A stretch of 64,000 bases of DNA from DAHUXD01 sp963805495 (GTDB lineage Bacteria > Acidobacteriota > Thermoanaerobaculia > UBA5066 > Gp7-AA6), in contig CAWDUQ010000002.1 in assembly GCA_963805495.1 (NCBI GenBank), positions 1,302,001 through 1,366,000 of the forward strand, given 5' to 3'. The position numbers and the translations under genes were made by a program. Shown here in pieces: positions 33,440 to 42,062 of the stretch. Every line of letters begins with the position of its first letter. Position 1 is the stretch's first letter. Under the pieces are notes generated by a model. That model saw only the letters and a list, made by a program, of their open reading frames with translations. It did not search any database and was not told the origin of the DNA.

Positions 33440-36103
33440 CTACTGGCCGCTCTGTTGAATGAGCTTGGCGGCGAGACCCGTCCAGCCGGTCTGGTGGCTC
33501 GCCCCGATGCCGGCGCCGTTGTCGCCGTGGAAGTACTCGTAGAAGAGGACGAGGTCCTGGAAGTGCGGATCCGTCTGGAGCTTGTGGGCGCCGCCGAAGA
33601 CCGGGCGCCGCCCGTCCTCGTCGCGCAGGAAGATGCGGTTCAACCGGCGCGAGAGCTCCCCCGCCACGTCCCAGAGGTTTTTCATCTGCCCCGATCCGTA
33701 GGGCAGCTCCACCTTGTACTGGTCGCCCAGGTAGAAGTGGAACTTCTGGAGCGACTCGATGATCAGGTAGTTGACCGGGAACCAGACCGGCCCGCGCCAG
33801 TTCGAGTTGCCGCCGAAGAGGCCGGTCGAGGACTCCGCCGGCTCGTAGTCGACGCGGTGCTCCGTGCCCATGACGTCGAGGACGTACGGGTTGTCTTTGT
33901 GGTGCCGCGAGACGGCCCGGATGCCGTGCGGCGAGAGGAACTCGCTCTCGTCCAGCAGGTAGCGGCAGATCTGCTTGAGCCGGTGCCGGTCGACGAGCGA
34001 GAAGAAGCGCCGCACCTGGCCGTTCGGCGTCGTCTCGGTCTCGACGTGCTGGGCGAAGTCCGGTCGGTTCTCCAGGAACCACTGCATGCGCCGCTTGAAG
34101 CCCGGCAGCCTGTCGATCGCCTCGGAGGAGAGCGTCTCGACGGCGAAGAGCGGGATCAGCCCCACCATCGACCGGACCTTCATCGGGAACTTCCGGCCGT
34201 CCGGCAGATCGAGCACGTCGTAGAAGAAGCCGTCCTCGCGGTTCCAGAGCTCGATGCCCTCGCCGCCGATGTTGTTCATCGCGCGGCAGATGTAGACGAA
34301 GTGCTCGAAGAACTTGGAGGCGACGTCCTCGTAGGCCGAGTCGTCTTTGGCGAGCTCGAGCGCGATCGCGAGCATGTTGAGGCAGTACATGCCCATCCAG
34401 CTCGTGGCGTCGGACTGCTCGATGTGCCCGCCCGTCGGCAGCGGCGCCGAGCGGTCGAAGACGCCGATGTTGTCGAGGCCGAGGAACCCGCCCTGGAAGA
34501 CGTTCTTGCCCTCGGCGTCCTTGCGGTTGATCCACCAGGTGAAGTTGAGAAGGAGCTTGTGGAACACGCGCTCGAGGAACTTGCGGTCGCCCTTGCCCGT
34601 CCGCTTCTTGTCGATCTTGTAAACGCGCCAGGCCGACCACGCGTGCACGGGCGGGTTGACGTCGCCCATAGCCCATTCGTAGGCCGGGAGCTGCCCGTTG
34701 GGGTGCATGTACCACTCGCGCAGCAGGAGCACGAGCTGCTGCTTGGCGAAGTCGGGGTCGACGAGCGCGAGCGGGATGCAGTGGAAGGCGAGGTCCCACG
34801 CCGCGTACCAGGGATACTCCCACTTGTCCGGCATCGACACGACGTCGGCGTTGAAGAGGTGGGTCCACTCGGCGTTGCGTCCGTGGAGCCGCTCCTCCGG
34901 GGGCTCGGGGCCCTGGGGATCCCCTCGCAGCCAGCGGGCGACGTCGTAGTGGTAGAACTGCTTCGACCAGAGCATCCCGGCGAAGGCCTGTCGCTGAACG
35001 GCGCGGGCGTCCTCCGTCAGGTCCGGTGTCGCGAGCGTGTCGTAGAAGGTGTTGGCCTCGCGGATGCGCTCCTCGAACGTCTCGTCGAACTCGGGCCCGA
35101 AGGGCTGGTCCGGGGCCGCGGCCCGCGAGAGCCGCAGGCGAATGACGGCCGATCCTTCCGCCGGGACCGTCAGGACGTAGCGGGCCGAACTCTTGGAACC
35201 GACGCCGTCGGCGTTGACGGCGCCCTCGATGCCGTGGACGACGTAGTCGTGGATGCCGTCCTTGACGTGCGGCGAGTCGTTATCGGCATCCCAGAGGCGC
35301 CGGGCGTTGGACTCGTTCTCCGTGAAGAGAAGCTCCGGCGCACCCTCGCACTGCAGGGAGAGACGGCCGTAGTACTCGCTGTCGACGTCGATCGTCGCGA
35401 ACCCGGAGTGCGCCTCGCCCGCGCGCAGCCGCTGCCGGCGCGCGCCGAGGCCCCAGGACCACGTGTTGCGGAACCAGATCGTCGGCAGGACGTGGACGGT
35501 CGCGTCCTCGGGCCCGCGGTTGAAGACGCGCACCCGGACGAGGATGTCGTCGGGCGAGACCTTCGCGTACTCGGTGAAGACGTCGAAGTATCGGTCGTCG
35601 TCGAAGATCCCGGTGTCGACGAGCTCGAACTCCGCGTCGTTGCGGGTGCGCCGCCGGTTCTCGTCGAGGAGCCACTGGTACGGAAACTCGCGCTGCGGGT
35701 ACTTGTAGAGCGCCTTCATGTAGGAGTGCGTGGGCGTCGAGTCGAGGTAGTAGTAGCACTCCTTGACGTCCTCTCCGTGGTTGCCCTGGGAGCCCGTCAG
35801 GCCGAAGAGGCGCTCTTTCAGGATCGGGTCCTTCCCGTTCCAGAGGGCGATCGAGAAGCAGACGTACTGGTGGCGGTCGGAGATGCCCATGAGCCCGTCC
35901 TCGCCCCAGCGATAGGTGCGCGAGCGCGCGTGCTCGTGGGGGAAGGAATCCCAGGCCGTGCCGTGCGGGCTGTAGTCCTCGCGCACCGTTCCCCACTGGC
36001 GCTCGGAGAGGTAGGGGCCCCAGCGCTTCCAGTTCTTCGCGCGCTTGACGTCCTCGTCGAGGCGCAGGCGTTCGGGGTCGAGGACGGCTTTCTTTTCGGT
36101 CAT
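33440..36103 (-). CDS. GH63-like / MGH1-like alpha-glucosidase
   Basis: 887-residue (alpha/alpha)6-barrel glycosidase of the GH63/mannosylglycerate-hydrolase-like group. ATG 36103 overlaps the stop of the debranching enzyme by 4 bp. The N-terminal beta-sandwich starts NWKRWGPYLSERQWGTVREDYSPHGTAWDSFPHEHARSRTYRWGEDGLMG. In the barrel are MPDKWEYPWYAAWDLAFH (catalytic Asp), GGFLGLDNIGVFDRS, SWMGMYCLNMLAIALEL, GLFGGNSNWRGPVWFPVNYLIIESL and ASHQTGWTGLAAKLI, all family hallmarks. No signal peptide, so it acts in the cytoplasm on short alpha-glucans or glucosylglycerate-like compounds. It is the middle gene of a GDE-GH63-glucose dehydrogenase operon. Confidence 0.9.
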   Translation of the reverse strand: MTEKKAVLDPERLRLDEDVKRAKNWKRWGPYLSERQWGTVREDYSPHGTAWDSFPHEHARSRTYRWGEDGLMGISDRHQYVCFSIALWNGKDPILKERLFGLTGSQGNHGEDVKECYYYLDSTPTHSYMKALYKYPQREFPYQWLLDENRRRTRNDAEFELVDTGIFDDDRYFDVFTEYAKVSPDDILVRVRVFNRGPEDATVHVLPTIWFRNTWSWGLGARRQRLRAGEAHSGFATIDVDSEYYGRLSLQCEGAPELLFTENESNARRLWDADNDSPHVKDGIHDYVVHGIEGAVNADGVGSKSSARYVLTVPAEGSAVIRLRLSRAAAPDQPFGPEFDETFEERIREANTFYDTLATPDLTEDARAVQRQAFAGMLWSKQFYHYDVARWLRGDPQGPEPPEERLHGRNAEWTHLFNADVVSMPDKWEYPWYAAWDLAFHCIPLALVDPDFAKQQLVLLLREWYMHPNGQLPAYEWAMGDVNPPVHAWSAWRVYKIDKKRTGKGDRKFLERVFHKLLLNFTWWINRKDAEGKNVFQGGFLGLDNIGVFDRSAPLPTGGHIEQSDATSWMGMYCLNMLAIALELAKDDSAYEDVASKFFEHFVYICRAMNNIGGEGIELWNREDGFFYDVLDLPDGRKFPMKVRSMVGLIPLFAVETLSSEAIDRLPGFKRRMQWFLENRPDFAQHVETETTPNGQVRRFFSLVDRHRLKQICRYLLDESEFLSPHGIRAVSRHHKDNPYVLDVMGTEHRVDYEPAESSTGLFGGNSNWRGPVWFPVNYLIIESLQKFHFYLGDQYKVELPYGSGQMKNLWDVAGELSRRLNRIFLRDEDGRRPVFGGAHKLQTDPHFQDLVLFYEYFHGDNGAGIGASHQTGWTGLAAKLIQQSGQ

Positions 36104-38107
36104 GTTCGGGGATTGGATGCCGCGCGGCGGCCGGCGTGTCGGGGATGGCCGGAATCGGGAACCGGGGCGGCCGCGGCCTGCTCGGCGAGGACCACCCGAT
36201 CGAGGCGCAGAAGCTCGCCGAGCGACCAGGCCTGGAAAGGGCAGCCGCGCGGCGTGTGGGGCGGGTCGGCGTCGACGATCTCGGACACGTGACCGAGGCC
36301 GGCCTCGTCGAGGTGCGCGAAAAGCGGCGCCAGGAAACGCTCGCGCGCCTCGCGGACGACGGCATCCCCGCCCCCGCGCACGCGGACCCAGGCCTCCGCG
36401 AAGGCGCCCTGGAGGAACGGCCAGACGGTCCCCTGGTGGTAGGCGCCGTCGCGCTCGAGCGGCCCGCCCGTGTAGTGCGGGTGGTAGTCCGGGTGCCCGG
36501 GCGGCAGCGTCCGCGGTCCGAGCGGCGTCGCCAGGCGCGACTCGACGGCGTCGACGATCCGGCGCGCGCGCGCGCCCGTCAGGAGGGGAAACGGCAGACC
36601 GCCGACGGCGAAGATCTGATTCGGCCGGAGAGTGGGATCCGCGGTCCCGGGTCGGTGGTCCACGTCGACCACGTCGTGGAGGCAGCCCGCCTCCTCGTTC
36701 CAGAAGCGCTTCTCGAAAGACCCGGTCGCCCGCGCGAGAAGTTCGCGGAAGTCGGCGGAGAAGCCGTCGGCGATCCTGAGGGCGTTGATCCACAGCGCCT
36801 GGATCTCGACCGGCTTGCCGATGCGGGGCGTGACGACCCAGTCGCCGACCTTCGCGTCCATCCAGGTCAGCTGCACGCCCGGCACCCCGGCGGCGAGCAG
36901 GCCGTCGGCGTCCGCGCGGATCCCGTAGCGGGTGCCGCGCGCGTACCCCGAGAGGATCGCGCCGAAGGCGTCCTGGAGTGCCGTGCGCTCGGTTCCGGCG
37001 ACGCGCCGTCCGGTCGCCGCGCGGGCCTGGAAGTACTCGTGCACCGCGACGAGATACCAGAGCGACGCGTCGACGGAGTTGAATTCGGGCTGAACTTTTC
37101 CGTCGGGAAAGAGGTTCGGCAGCATGCCTTCCGAGACCGCTCCCGCCCACTGCACCAGGATCTCCCCCGCCTCGTCGAGGCGGCCCGTCGCGAGGCACAG
37201 GCCTCGGAGCGAGATGAACGTGTCGCGTCCCCAGTCGGTGAACCAGGGATAGCCCGCGACGACGGTGCGTCCCTCCCCGCGGCGAACGAGGTAGGCGTCG
37301 GCCGAGCGCTCCAGCCGGCCCGGGAAGGCGGCGCGCCGCGAGCGCTCGGAGCTCCGGAGCGCCTCGAGGGCGGCCTCCGCGGACCCGCCGCCGAGGGAGG
37401 CTTCGTGCCCCCCGGCGGCCATGAGCCAGACCGCCTCCCCGCGCACGAGGTCGAACGTCAGCTTGCCCGGCGAGGCGAGATCCTCGGTGAAGTCGAGCCC
37501 GCGGGCACGCTCCTCCGAGTACAGGAAGTTGCGGTACCAGTCCGGGGCGTGCTCGTAGACGCCGTTGGAGAGCATCGTGATCGCGGGCTCGTTGCGGTAG
37601 GGGTGGAAGCGCAGTCGGCCCTCCGCCGGCGCATCGGCATCGAAGCGGTAGTCCGGGTTCTCGTGGTGGAGCGAGTGGTAGTCGCGTCCGGAAAGGAAGG
37701 GGCGGACCTCGAGCGTCACGGCGCCGGTCCCCGAGAGGAGCTTCCAGGCGACGGCGGCGGCGGCGGATCCCTTCGGGACCAGGATCTCCTGCGCGATGCG
37801 GGTGCCGTCGGGGAGGCGGAACGTCCATCGGGGCCACGGGCTCGAGCGAGAAGCCGTCGGAGCGCGAGGCGCCGTCGGGGTAGGTGACGTCCGGACCGTA
37901 GGCCTGCGAGCTGATCGCGTAGCGGCCCGACGACGTCGTGACCCAGGCGTCGAACCCGTTGACGAGGACGACGCGTCCGGTCGGCGGCGTCGTGGCGGTC
38001 AGGAGGAGGGCGTGGTAGCGGCGGGTCCGGATGCCGGCGACCGTGCCGGAAGCGAAGCCGCCGAGGCCGTCCGCTTCGAGCCACTCCCGGGTCAGGGCGT
38101 CGCTCAT
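36100..38107 (-). pseudogene. amylo-alpha-1,6-glucosidase (glycogen debranching enzyme) with one frameshift
   Basis: GH133-type debranching enzyme of about 668 residues. From ATG 38107 the first 90 codons read SDALTREWLEADGLGGFASGTVAGIRTRRYHALLLTA and VLVNGFDAWV, the family N-terminal domain. Near 37840 the frame breaks: after FSLE the conserved PWPRWTFRLPDGT continues in another frame, consistent with one extra C in gagCCCgtggcc. The downstream frame (to 36100) has FLSGRDYHSLHHEN, GYPWFTDWGRDTFISLRGL (catalytic region), EFNSVDASLWYLVAVHEY, GKPVEIQALWINALRIA, YHQGTVWPFLQGAF. Only one lesion is seen and both halves are well conserved, so a sequence error is at least as likely as a true mutation. 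Overlaps the next gene by ATGA. Confidence 0.85.
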
Positions 38108-38126
38108 CGGCACAGGCTATCCCGTC

Positions 38127-38354
38127 TCACGCGGCGCCGGCCGGCGAGGCGGCGCGCGTGCGCGACAACTCGATGCGCACCGGCCGGATGGCGACCCGGC
38201 CGCAGGCGCATCCGAAGACGTCGGCGAGGATCCCGGGGAACTCGTCGTCCCGCGCGTAGGGCCCATCGCCCGCCCAGTTGAGGTCGAGCCGGTCGATCTG
38301 CGGCCGCATCCTGCCCCCGCAGCCCAGGCACATCACTTCGTCCGCATTCGGCAT
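38127..38354 (-). CDS. small zinc-ribbon-like protein
   Basis: 75 residues. Two Cys pairs, CLGCGG (9-14) and CACG (49-52), suggest a zinc ribbon or rubredoxin-like knuckle; between them is an acidic stretch NWAGDGPYARDDEFPGILADVF. The ATG at 38354 is preceded by GGGAGGTGATC (38357-38367), an almost complete anti-16S match, which is strong support for a real, well-translated gene. It lies just after the debranching-enzyme start (same strand, upstream in transcription). I do not know the family; a role as a small regulatory or metal protein is a guess. Confidence 0.6.
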   Translation of the reverse strand: MPNADEVMCLGCGGRMRPQIDRLDLNWAGDGPYARDDEFPGILADVFGCACGRVAIRPVRIELSRTRAASPAGAA

Positions 38355-38403
38355 CGATCACCTCCCTTTCCCCCTTCGATGCCGCCCCCACCCCCCCGTT
38401 TCC

Positions 38404-38528
38404 GGGGTCAGCCCTGAAAGAATGAAAGATGGCTGCGATCCCGATCTCAGACGGTAAGTTTTCGAGGGAAATGGCCGGCTCGATCGCGTGGGCTCGGCCC
38501 CAAGTTTCATTCTTTCAGGGCTGACCCC
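38404..38528. repeat. REPIN-like element: two perfect 24-bp inverted copies of the RAYT repeat
   Basis: Positions 38404-38427 begin GGGGTCAGCCCTGAAAG and are repeated exactly as the reverse complement at 38505-38528, with 77 bp of unrelated sequence between. The same repeat bounds the RAYT transposase element at 48364-49452, so this is a non-autonomous pair probably mobilised by it. The right copy contains the stop codon of the VOC gene on the minus strand (TGG GGT CAG CCC TGA). Confidence 0.85.
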
Positions 38529-39531
38529 AAACGAGCTGGAGGAGGTGGCCGTCGGGGTCGGCGGCGAGGAGGGCGCGGGAGAAGCCGAAGACCGGGGTCG
38601 GGAGGGTGACGAGGCCGGGGGAGAAAAAGTCGGCGCGGGCGGCGACGAGGGCCTTCTCGGCCGCTCCGGCGTCGCGGACGCGGAGCTCGGTCTGCCAGGC
38701 GACGAGGTCGTTGGAGCGGACGTCCGGCGGACGCGGCCGGCCGTCGGACGGGGCGAGGTACTCGAGGAACTCGATCCCCGGCCCCTGCGCCGCGCGCAAC
38801 GCCGTGATCCGCAGGCGCGCGCCGAACACGTTGTTCAGGTGCTCCTGCTCGGTGCCGTAGTTCTCGGCGCCTCCGGCGACCTTCATGCCGAGCACGTCCC
38901 GGTAGAACGCGAGGCTCTTCTCCGTGTCGGACACGACGATCGCGGTGTGGTCGATTCCGAGGAAGAGCCGGCCCTTGTCCTGCCAGCGCGGATCGCCCTT
39001 GCCGGGCGGAAACGCCAGGATCTCGAGGGCGTGGCCGTCGGGGTCCTTGAAGTAGAACGCCTCGATCCCGCCGGCGTTCGGGTTCCAGTCCGGCAGCCGC
39101 TGCGGACCGCTCGAGGCGTGCCGCACGCGGTGCTCGCGCAGCCGCGCGTAAGCCTTCGTCATGTCCGAGACGATGATCGCGACGTGCTGGAACCAGCCGT
39201 CGTTGGAGCGTGAGTCGACCGGCACGGGCCGGCCCTCCGGGGCGAGGTACTCGACGAGCTCGATCCGCTCGGACCCGAGGCGCAACGTCGCCGTCCGGAT
39301 CCGGAGACCGAAAACGCCCTCGAGGCGCTCCCACGCCTCTCCGGCGAGCTCGACCTCGCCGACCTTCTCGAAGGCGAGCACGTCCGAGTAGAACGCGACC
39401 GACCGGTCGAGGTCGGACACCGGGATCGTCACCGAGTCGACCGCCGTCACGAGCGGCTGGCCGACCGCGGCCGCCGCCGCCAGGACGGCGAGGACCGCGG
39501 CAGCGACGGAGCCGGCGAGCGACCGCCTCAC
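38515..39531 (-). CDS. secreted two-domain VOC (glyoxalase/bleomycin-resistance-type) protein
   Basis: 338 residues with GTG start at 39531 overlapping the GMC gene stop (GTGA). A signal-peptide-like N-terminus (VRRSLAGSVAAAVLAVLAAAAAVGQ) precedes two vicinal-oxygen-chelate units: residues about 30-175 (VDSVTIPVSDLDRSVAFYSDVLAFEKVGEVEL ... IEAFYFKDPDGHALEILAFP) and 190-335 (GIDHTAIVVSDTEKSLAFYRDVLGMKVAGGAENYGTEQEHLNNVFGARLRITALR ... LAADPDGHLLQLVWGQP). VOC proteins are usually cytoplasmic metal-dependent enzymes; export is uncommon. The last residues WGQP and the stop come from a REP repeat, so the original C-terminus may have been altered. Third gene of an aquaporin-GMC-VOC operon. Confidence 0.84.
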   Translation of the reverse strand: MRRSLAGSVAAAVLAVLAAAAAVGQPLVTAVDSVTIPVSDLDRSVAFYSDVLAFEKVGEVELAGEAWERLEGVFGLRIRTATLRLGSERIELVEYLAPEGRPVPVDSRSNDGWFQHVAIIVSDMTKAYARLREHRVRHASSGPQRLPDWNPNAGGIEAFYFKDPDGHALEILAFPPGKGDPRWQDKGRLFLGIDHTAIVVSDTEKSLAFYRDVLGMKVAGGAENYGTEQEHLNNVFGARLRITALRAAQGPGIEFLEYLAPSDGRPRPPDVRSNDLVAWQTELRVRDAGAAEKALVAARADFFSPGLVTLPTPVFGFSRALLAADPDGHLLQLVWGQP

Positions 39532-41096
39532 GCCAGGCGCTCCTTGAGATGCTCGCCCACCCTCAGGGCGTTGGCGATGATCGTCAGCGCCGGGTTCACG
39601 GCCGCCGAGGAGGGAAAGAAGCTCCCGTCGACCACGTACAGGTTGTCGAGGTCGTGCGCCTTGCAGTTCGAATCGAGGGCCGAGGTCTTCGGGTCGCGCC
39701 CGAACCGCAAGGTGCCGTTCTGGTGCGCCACGCCCGCGAGCGGGATCTTCTCGCCCAGGAAGAGGCTCCGCCCGAAAAGACCGACGTGGCACGAGTCGCC
39801 GTGCATCGAGCACTTACGTTGCTTCTGCAGCGCCTTCTGCAGCGTCGCGCGCAGGCGCTCGTGCGCGGTCTGGTTGTTGGGCTGGTACTTGAGGACGATG
39901 TTTCCCTCGCGGTCGAGCGTGACCCGGTTCTCGGCGTCCGGCAGGTCCTCCGAGGTCAGCCAGAAGTCGAGCGAGTGCTTCGCCATCATCTCGAGCGTGA
40001 ACCCCGGAGCGATCGCCGGCGCGCCTGCCGAAAGCGCGACGCCGTCGAGCTTGCCGACGAAGGAGATGTGGCCCATCGGATAGCCCCACTCCTTCGACGC
40101 GAAGTAGTAGTCGTTGACGCCCAGCGTCTTCTGAAAGACGGTCGGGTTCGGGCAGCGCGAGATTGCGAGCAGCACCGAGTTGACGTGCCCCATGTAGTGC
40201 CGCCCGACGACGTCGCTCGAGTTCGCGAGGCCGTTCGGATGCTTGTCGTTGCCCGACTTGAGCAGCAGCGCCGCCGAGTTGATCGCGCCGCAGGAGACGA
40301 CGACGACGTCGGCCGTGTATTCCTCGGCCGCGCCTTCGCACTCGACCGAGACCTTCGTCACGCGCCGGCCCCCGGCGTCGGTGTGGAGGCGGGTGACCTT
40401 CGCGCCCGTCCGGAGCGTCACGTTGGGGTGCGCGAGCGCCGGGTCCACGCAGCAGACCTGCGCGTCCGCCTTGGCCTGGACGAGACAGGGGAACCCGTCG
40501 CAGGACTCGCACCGGATGCACTTCGAGGCGCGGCGGTCCTTTTCGTTGAGCATGATGCCGAGCGGCACGTGGAAGGGGCGCAGGCCCTGCTGCCGGAAGT
40601 CGTCGGCAAGGTCCTGGATGCGGGGCTCGTGCGAGACGGCCGGGTGCGGGAAGGGGCCCGAGGCCGGCGGCTCCGTGGGATCTTCGCCCCGCGTCCCGTG
40701 GACGCGGTAGAGCTCCTCGGCCTTCGCGTACCAGGGCTCCATCTCCGCGTAGGAGATCGGCCACGCCGGCGAGACGCCTCCGTGGTGGCGGACCTCCCCG
40801 AAGTCCTCCTGGCGCAGGCGGAAGAGCGCGGCCCCGTAGAACTTGGTGTTTCCTCCGACCCAGTAGTTCGTGTGGGGATGGAGGTCCTTGCCGTCCTTGT
40901 CGCGCCAGACTTCCTTCGTCGCGTACTTGCCGTCGACGTTGACGGCCTTCGAGCTCCAGTTGTCCTTCTCGCGCGGCACGAAGTCTCCCCGCTCGAGAAC
41001 GAGGATCCGCTTGCCCGTCGGCGCCAGCGACCAGAGCAACGTCCCGCCGCCGGCGCCCGTGCCGATGATGATCACGTCGTAGTGGTTCCCGGACAT
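39528..41096 (-). CDS. GMC-family FAD oxidoreductase
   Basis: 522-residue glucose-methanol-choline oxidoreductase. ATG 41096 follows GGGGAAAGGGGA. The FAD motif YDVIIIGTGAGGGTLLWSLAPTGKRILVLERGDF is at residues 6-39; NYWVGGNTKFYGAALFRLRQEDF is the flavin-attachment loop. A Cys-rich insertion (CIRCESCDGFPCLVQAKADAQVCC) resembles those of gluconate/glucoside 3-dehydrogenase-like GMC proteins. The C-terminal GMC_oxred_C part has CSMHGDSCHVG, HQNGTLRFG and LYVVDGSFFPSSAAVNPALTIIANALRVGEHL, where the catalytic His and Asn lie. No Tat signal. Its start overlaps the aquaporin stop and its stop overlaps the VOC start, a compact operon. Substrate probably a sugar alcohol or polyol; this fits a neighbouring glycerol/water channel. 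Confidence 0.9.
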   Translation of the reverse strand: MSGNHYDVIIIGTGAGGGTLLWSLAPTGKRILVLERGDFVPREKDNWSSKAVNVDGKYATKEVWRDKDGKDLHPHTNYWVGGNTKFYGAALFRLRQEDFGEVRHHGGVSPAWPISYAEMEPWYAKAEELYRVHGTRGEDPTEPPASGPFPHPAVSHEPRIQDLADDFRQQGLRPFHVPLGIMLNEKDRRASKCIRCESCDGFPCLVQAKADAQVCCVDPALAHPNVTLRTGAKVTRLHTDAGGRRVTKVSVECEGAAEEYTADVVVVSCGAINSAALLLKSGNDKHPNGLANSSDVVGRHYMGHVNSVLLAISRCPNPTVFQKTLGVNDYYFASKEWGYPMGHISFVGKLDGVALSAGAPAIAPGFTLEMMAKHSLDFWLTSEDLPDAENRVTLDREGNIVLKYQPNNQTAHERLRATLQKALQKQRKCSMHGDSCHVGLFGRSLFLGEKIPLAGVAHQNGTLRFGRDPKTSALDSNCKAHDLDNLYVVDGSFFPSSAAVNPALTIIANALRVGEHLKERLA

Positions 41097-41917
41097 CAGA
41101 GTCCCCTTTCCCCGGCCGCCGCGGTCGGCGGCCCGCACTGCCTGTAGCCGCATCGGAAGATGCAGCGATGGTCGTTCTCGTGGTGGAGCTTCGCGCAGAG
41201 CACCGAGCGCGCGCCCGAGATCCGCAAGCGGAGCTCCGCCGCCGAGAGCATTCCGATCGGGGGCGCGACGAAGTAGATCCAGAGGTGGTCCCACCGCATC
41301 GCCGCGGCGGCGGAGCCGAACGTCCGCGCCGGGTTCATGCTCATCCCGGAGATCGGGGCCTCGAACGCGATGAAGAGCGCCACGCAGGCGCCCGCGGCAA
41401 GCCCGGTGAAGCGGTTGCTCCGCGGATCGTTCGACACCGCGAGCACCACGGTCATCAGGATGAAGGTGATGAGGACTTCCGCCCCGAACGCGCGGGCGAG
41501 GCCGGCCTGACCGGGGAGGGTGGCGGCGAAGCTGACCGCCGGGTGCCGGACGGCCGCGGCCAGAAGGGCGCCCGCGATGAGGCAGCCGCCGAAGGCTCCC
41601 GCAAACTGCGCCGCGGCATAGAAGAGGGCGTCCGGCGCCTCGACCTTGCCGAGGCGCAGGAAAGTCAGGGTCGTCGCCGGGTTCACGTGGGCACCGCTTC
41701 GCTTCCCCCAGCTCGAGTAGATAATCGCCACGGCGGTCGCTCCCATCGCGAGCCCCATCAGCACCCGCCGGAGGAAGGGGTCCGGTAGCGCCGCGTGGAC
41801 GCGCGAGGCGGGATGTTCGAGCAACGCGGTGAAGACGCAGGCCGACACCATGAAGAGCCCGAGGAGGGCTCCCTCCATGAGGTACTCCGGCCAGTGCGCC
41901 CGAAGCGCCGCCGCCAT
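41096..41917 (-). CDS. MIP-family channel (aquaporin / glycerol facilitator type)
   Basis: 273 residues, six membrane helices and the two half-helices carrying the NPA motifs: GAHVNPATTLTF and GMSMNPARTFGS. ATG 41917 gives MAAALRAHWPEYLMEGALLGLFMVSACVF, the usual beginning of this group; the frame is open to 42064 but the first 49 residues look non-coding and the farther ATG is the antisense of the divergent gene's ATG. The C-terminus SVLCAKLHHENDHRCIFRCGY is a Cys/His-rich tail characteristic of a bacterial subgroup and could bind metal. Residue choices at the selectivity filter were not resolved, so water versus glycerol/peroxide transport is open. First gene of the aquaporin-GMC-VOC operon, divergent from the AhpD-sigma fusion. 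Confidence 0.88.
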   Translation of the reverse strand: MAAALRAHWPEYLMEGALLGLFMVSACVFTALLEHPASRVHAALPDPFLRRVLMGLAMGATAVAIIYSSWGKRSGAHVNPATTLTFLRLGKVEAPDALFYAAAQFAGAFGGCLIAGALLAAAVRHPAVSFAATLPGQAGLARAFGAEVLITFILMTVVLAVSNDPRSNRFTGLAAGACVALFIAFEAPISGMSMNPARTFGSAAAAMRWDHLWIYFVAPPIGMLSAAELRLRISGARSVLCAKLHHENDHRCIFRCGYRQCGPPTAAAGERGL

Positions 41918-42062
41918 CGCTCCGGCGGCGGGCGCACGGCGGCTCGGGACCGCCGGGGAGCCGAGGGATTCGCGCAGGGCCGTCACGATGGCGCTTGGAT
42001 GTTGCGGCCCGGGCGGAGGTTTCGGCAGCCCGATGGTACGATCCGGCTGACTTTTTCCCACC

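Noticed and set aside
32372..36292. 1,306-codon plus-strand frame
   Set aside because: Antisense shadow of the glucose dehydrogenase and GH63-like genes caused by high GC; no domain pattern.
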